Assembly (NCBI GenBank): GCA_030268105.1
Contig: BSDZ01000011.1
Span: 3,993,001-4,057,000, forward strand
DNA: 64,000 nt
Reading direction: 5' to 3'
DNA from: Volvox africanus
Lineage: Eukaryota > Chlorophyta > Chlorophyceae > Chlamydomonadales > Volvocaceae
The first letter of the stretch is position 1, and every line of letters starts with the position of its first letter. The translations under genes were made by a program, and so were the position numbers. A model generated the notes under the pieces. It saw only the letters and a program-made list of their open reading frames with translations, was not told where the DNA came from and made no database searches. This document shows positions 39,701-64,000 of this stretch, piece by piece.

Positions 39701-42568
39701 CCTAAAGAGGAGACGCCGTCAGAGAACTCCAGGCTGCGACGGAGCAAGGCTGACGGTGATGTCGTGCCGCCGGCCGCAGTGCCTGACGGCGGCGGCGGCG
39801 GCCGTGGCGGCGGGTCCAGCTCCAGGGGCACATGCAATCCCGGGACACTGTTGCTACTCCCCGTCAGGATGCCGCCAACGCCGATGTGCGGGGAGCGGGG
39901 CTTCAGGGCGGGTTGAACCCATGCAGGCCCAAGCAGTGTCGTCAGCTGCATGACGCCACGCGCCTCCGCCGCCACCACGGCGCCGCTGCCACCGGCACCG
40001 GCGCCACCGCCGCCGGCTGGGGAGTTGCTTCCCAATACGGTCCTATATGTACGGCAAGAGTGGCGAAGGGGACCGGGTAAGAAGTAGGGGAGTGACTGAG
40101 GAGTCTGTGGAAGAAGGGGGGGCGGTTTGCAGGGGATGTACCGGACTGCCGATCGGCTCAGCCTTGGAAATCTTTGTACTCCAACCTCGAAGGACTCACG
40201 TCCAGAGCTTATGTGTCATTTCCTTCATGCATTCGTACCGCCGCACGTAATAGGTTTCCTCTTTTCTGGCTGCTGTACCGATACCCAAACCCTGGGCCTT
40301 ACCCTTTCCCCTTCCATCCCCTCCCTCTTAGCGCCCTGGCCCCTCCCCTGTCTCCTTCCCTCTCCTCCCCCCTGCTCTCTGGCGTTCTCCTCTCCTCCCC
40401 CTATCCCTCGGCCCGTCCCCTGCCTCCCCTGTAATTTACGGATTATATTCTGATTCCTGATATTCGCACTCCCAACACCCCTCCTGCCTCAGTGTGTTTG
40501 CCGTCCCGGCGCGATTGACCGTGTGGTTCTTGAAGGCAACAAAGTCGGAGCTGGTGACAGGGCGGCTGGCGTTGTTTGGCGTACACAGCTTCGGTGGCCG
40601 CTCCGTGTACTGTCGTACCAGCTCCGGATCCACGCGGATTGGTCCCCGCCGCCTCCGCGGCCTGCCCCATAGCGCCGCCAGGTCTTCTTCACCGCTGGAC
40701 TGCCGGTCACCGCCGCCGCCGCCGCCACTGCCCACTGCAGAGCGACCTGTACTGCCGCCACCGCCGCCGCTGCCATCATTGTCGCCGCCATTCCTGTGTT
40801 GCCGCCGCCGATCTGACCACAGTCCATCGGCTTGAGCTCGTACGTGGGAATTTGGAGGCAGGGAATAAACGCTTTGGCTGCTTTTCACCCAATCTGCCAG
40901 GGTACCACTCAACTGGGCGCCGAGGGGCTTCCTCTGCTGGGTGGACAACGTGCGTCGGAAGGCGCCGCCGCCGCCGCCGCCGTCACCGCCTGCGGCGAAG
41001 CGGCGTCGCCAATCGGCCGCGCGCTCAATGAGTGAGCGAAGCCGCCCATTCGATCGCGCCGCGGCGACGGGATTGTGGGTCAGTGGCACCGTAACGGAAG
41101 AAGCGGAGTAGCCGCGATGCAAATGAACGGCTCGTAGATCCAAAACAGGCAACTGGGCTCTGAGGTCGGAAGCCTGTTGCGACTGCTGCCTCATTTGTAG
41201 CTGCTCTTGCTGCTGCTGCGGTTCTCCAGATCCAGTTTGTGTTGGCGGCTGCGCTGACTGCGGCTGCGGCGCATTGACCAACGGCAACGGAAGCGATTGC
41301 TTCTGGTCGCGGTCGCGGTCGTGGAAGTAATGGAGGTTACGGAGGTGCTCGATGTGATCCTGCAGCGCAGTGGCATCATCCGCCTGCGCTGCACCTGACA
41401 TAGCCGCTCCCGCCGGCCCGGCGGCTGCTGGAGACGTGGCGGCGGCAATGGCCAAGCCGACGTCACAGCCTAACCCATTGACCCATACGCCAGATCCCCT
41501 ATCCTGGATCCAGACGGCGGCAGCTGCAGCGGCGCCGCCGTCCTCCAGAGAAGACTCTGTGACACCCCCCACCGCCGCTGCGGCTGCCCCTGGCGGCGGC
41601 GGGAGGTGCAGCGGCGGCACATACTGGCTAAGAGCGTAATACCGCAATCCCTCGCCGACTCGTTTGACCTCCTCTTCGTCGGTGCTCGAGGCCGCCCCTC
41701 CGTCGGTGTTCTTGCCATCCGCGGTGGCGGCGGCGGCGGAGATGCCGACGCCACCGCCACCGCCATTGCCACCACCACCGCTGGCAGCAGAAGGCTGTCC
41801 GTACACCGAGGAAAACAGGCTTATGCGGCTGCTTGTGTATTGGACGGGATTGCACCTCTCAAGGCCGCCACTAACGGTGCTAGCGGAGCCCCTGCTGTTG
41901 CTGGTGACAGTAGCCTGCGATGGCTCGCACGGAGCATGCGCCGCCAGGGAAGTGGCACTGCCGCCGCGGCTGCCGTCGCCGCGCCCGCCGCCGCCATAGC
42001 GTTGGGCCCGCCGTACAGCAGCGCCAGGGCTGCCGACAGCCCCCCCTTCAAGCAGCGATGCCAGTGGCCGCAGCGGCGCGGGCAAGCCTAGCTGGGGCAC
42101 GGGCGGGTCACCTGGCCGCGGGCCGCGAGTTCGGTTTGGCAACGGTTGGAGGTACGGCGAGCGGTTAGGGACGGTTGGGCCGCCGGCCATGGGTGTACCC
42201 GCTGCCGCCAGATCCACTGGACCCTGCAGGTTCTTAGACACGGTGCAGTCTTGAGCCACCTGGCGAACTGCCTCCGCATCGACTGAGGTGCTGAGCACAT
42301 GCCGATGCAGCTCAGGGCTGCGAATCATGGTGTCTTTTGTGGATCCATATGTGAAGTAATTAATGCCCACTTCAGCCTCTGGAGAGCCAAGCAGCACGGG
42401 CTCCAGGATCGCAGAACGCTGCGGAGAGCTGGGTACGCTGCTGCTGCCATCCTGGTGTAGCTTAGTTGTGCTGGTGGGGGAGCCGCAGAGGCCTCGTAGA
42501 CCGCAGCCGAATCGCCCAATGGACGATGGCGAGGCTGCGGGATCGGGGACGGATTGGGTGGGCAGCAT
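28925..42568 (-). CDS. VIT and von Willebrand A (VWA5-like) protein with very large low-complexity insertions
   Basis: Exons on minus: 42568-40440, 40042-39400, 38819-38710, 38453-38341, 38045-37726, 36916-34187, 33897-33581, 33212-32807, 32224-31353, 30716-30199, 29969-29721, 29259-29225, and tentatively 29041-28925; about 2,852 residues in frame. The first exon (about 710 residues) is disordered, with Gly, Ala, Ser and Gln runs. The VIT domain spans exons 3-5 ([46 protein letters not shown]). The vWA domain starts near residue 1285 at [15 protein letters not shown]; the DxSxS metal site reads DCCGP, so metal binding is probably lost. Later family blocks are [50 protein letters not shown] and [13 protein letters not shown]. 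Exon 6 also carries an SRPxSR/SRSxSR-rich stretch. Function is unknown; VIT-vWA proteins often act in protein binding. Exon 8 acceptor and the last exon are uncertain. Confidence 0.78.
30833..31262. repeat. G/A-only tract, about 430 bp
   Basis: An almost pure purine strand (GAGAGA and GGGGGGAGGGAGA units, with higher-order repeats of about 50-110 bp) in intron 9 of the VIT/VWA gene. On the transcribed RNA it is polypyrimidine. Long ORFs through it on either strand are artefacts. Confidence 0.97.
32538..32796. repeat. (CACAGA)n/(CA)n microsatellite, about 260 bp
   Basis: CACAGA and CA units in intron 8 of the VIT/VWA gene, adjacent to the GTGGGT donor at 32806. Rare AGAAGCAGA interruptions occur twice. 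Confidence 0.95.
38589..38675. repeat. (CCCT)n microsatellite
   Basis: About 21 copies of CCCT on plus (AGGG on minus), in the VIT/VWA intron between exons 3 and 4. The G-rich strand is the sense strand of that gene. Confidence 0.97.
38931..39303. repeat. (TATAA)n microsatellite, about 370 bp
   Basis: TATAA/TATGA pentamers in the VIT/VWA intron between exons 2 and 3. The stretch from about 39054 to 39303 is uniform and 38931-39053 carries periodic G variants, so one end is diverging. [11 protein letters not shown] frames are artefacts. Confidence 0.98.
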
Positions 42569-43209
42569 TGCCTGACCCCTCCCGCCAGAGCACCCTGTTC
42601 AGGGCCGCGACGTGGCTTGTGACTGCGAGGGAGGCGTTACGGATTAGAGATTTCAACTGAAAAAGCCTCCTCCATGTCAGCATGATGCGGCATGGGGCTG
42701 CGAATGGGAGTTGGGCTCCGTCGGGGCATGATGCCAAGCGAATAGGTATACAGATAGGTAGGCAGAGAATTGAATCTTCAATAACAGTGACGAAAACAAC
42801 TGTATGGAATAATCAGCCCGGTGAATCTGTGTAAATTGCATTCGAAGGTTACAGCATGTGTTAAGGGCAGCTTTACACTTAACCCCAATCCGTCTTCAAT
42901 GAAAATCTTTCTATTGCTTTCATGAAAACGATATTCTAACGCGATGGGATGGGAAATTTCCGCGTACGGCATTCCGATAGTCGACAGGAGAATGCCCTTG
43001 ATTCATTTGTAAATATGTAGATTCTATCGTGAAGTATTGCCAGGAGCCGATTATTCTTCTCACATGCGTTTTCCGAAGTGCAGTTTAAATATATTGTTTC
43101 AGGCAGAGTGGTAAATCCTTTAATAATGAATAAATATATTTCCTGAAAATTTTTAAGATATGGAGGAAAGAATAGCTAGGCGTAACATACGCTGAATGGA
43201 GAGCCGAAT
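42569..43209. promoter_or_regulatory. Divergent promoter region (VIT/VWA gene / dynein heavy chain)
   Basis: 641 bp between the two start codons, AT-rich from about 42740 to 43200. A possible extra 5' exon of the VIT/VWA gene (start near 42731, MPRRSPTPIRSPMPHHADME) could not be joined with certainty. Both promoters must lie here; no clear core element was seen. Confidence 0.55.

Positions 43210-64000
<20,791 letters not shown>

Noticed and set aside
38706..40035. Long minus-strand YIILYYI-rich ORFs
   Set aside because: They read through the (TATAA)n intron repeat. The real exons on either side (40042-39400 and 38819-38710) are joined by splicing in phase 0.

Overview
The window looks like nuclear DNA of a flagellated green alga, most likely a volvocine (Chlamydomonas/Volvox/Gonium group). 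The genes are intron-dense, with GT-AG introns of roughly 150 to 900 bases. Coding exons are GC-rich and carry long Gly, Ala, Gln and Pro/Ser runs. Introns are full of (CA)n, (CACATA)n, (ATT)n, (TATAA)n and G/A-rich microsatellites. TGTAA, the chlorophycean polyadenylation signal, lies near two gene ends. Two of the five main genes are of axonemal type. No prokaryotic operon, rRNA, tRNA, CRISPR array or intact transposon was recognised. Genes were read by joining exons whose splice phases agree and whose joined protein matches a known family. Every joined model keeps one open frame.

Layout, left to right. (1) 393-2042, minus: first six exons of the SUMO-activating enzyme subunit UBA2/SAE2, running off the left edge. 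(2) 2043-5097: about 3 kb of spacer. (3) 5098-9414, minus: a Ulp1/SENP-type SUMO protease with an acidic C-terminal tail of tandem SUMO-interaction-like motifs. (4) 9415-9886: a divergent promoter region of about 470 bp. (5) 9887-26724, plus: a 34-exon EF-hand plus EMAP-like (HELP/WD40) protein of about 1,651 residues. (6) 26725-28924: spacer holding a fragment of an ML (MD-2-related lipid-recognition) domain gene and a weak minus-strand ORF. (7) about 28925-42568, minus: a very large VIT + von Willebrand A (VWA5-like) protein of about 2,850 residues, mostly low-complexity insertions around a degenerate vWA fold. (8) 42569-43209: a second divergent promoter region. (9) 43210 to beyond 64000, plus: an axonemal dynein heavy chain, covering 32 exons and about 2,949 residues from the N terminus through AAA2.

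UBA2 and the SUMO protease are neighbours on the same strand. One loads SUMO and the other matures or removes it, so the left 10 kb is a small SUMO-pathway neighbourhood. The EMAP-like protein and the dynein heavy chain are both expected in the axoneme. The arrangement alternates divergent (9.4/9.9 kb and 42.6/43.2 kb) and convergent (about 28.9 kb) pairs.

The most unusual structures are: a perfect-by-eye inverted repeat (169 + 57 bp) that flanks a single frame-preserving dynein exon, with one arm split by a 514-bp AT-rich insertion; a second AT-rich island with a coding-like ORF in another dynein intron; the C-terminal SIM cluster on the SUMO protease; and three introns that appear to use GC-AG splice sites.
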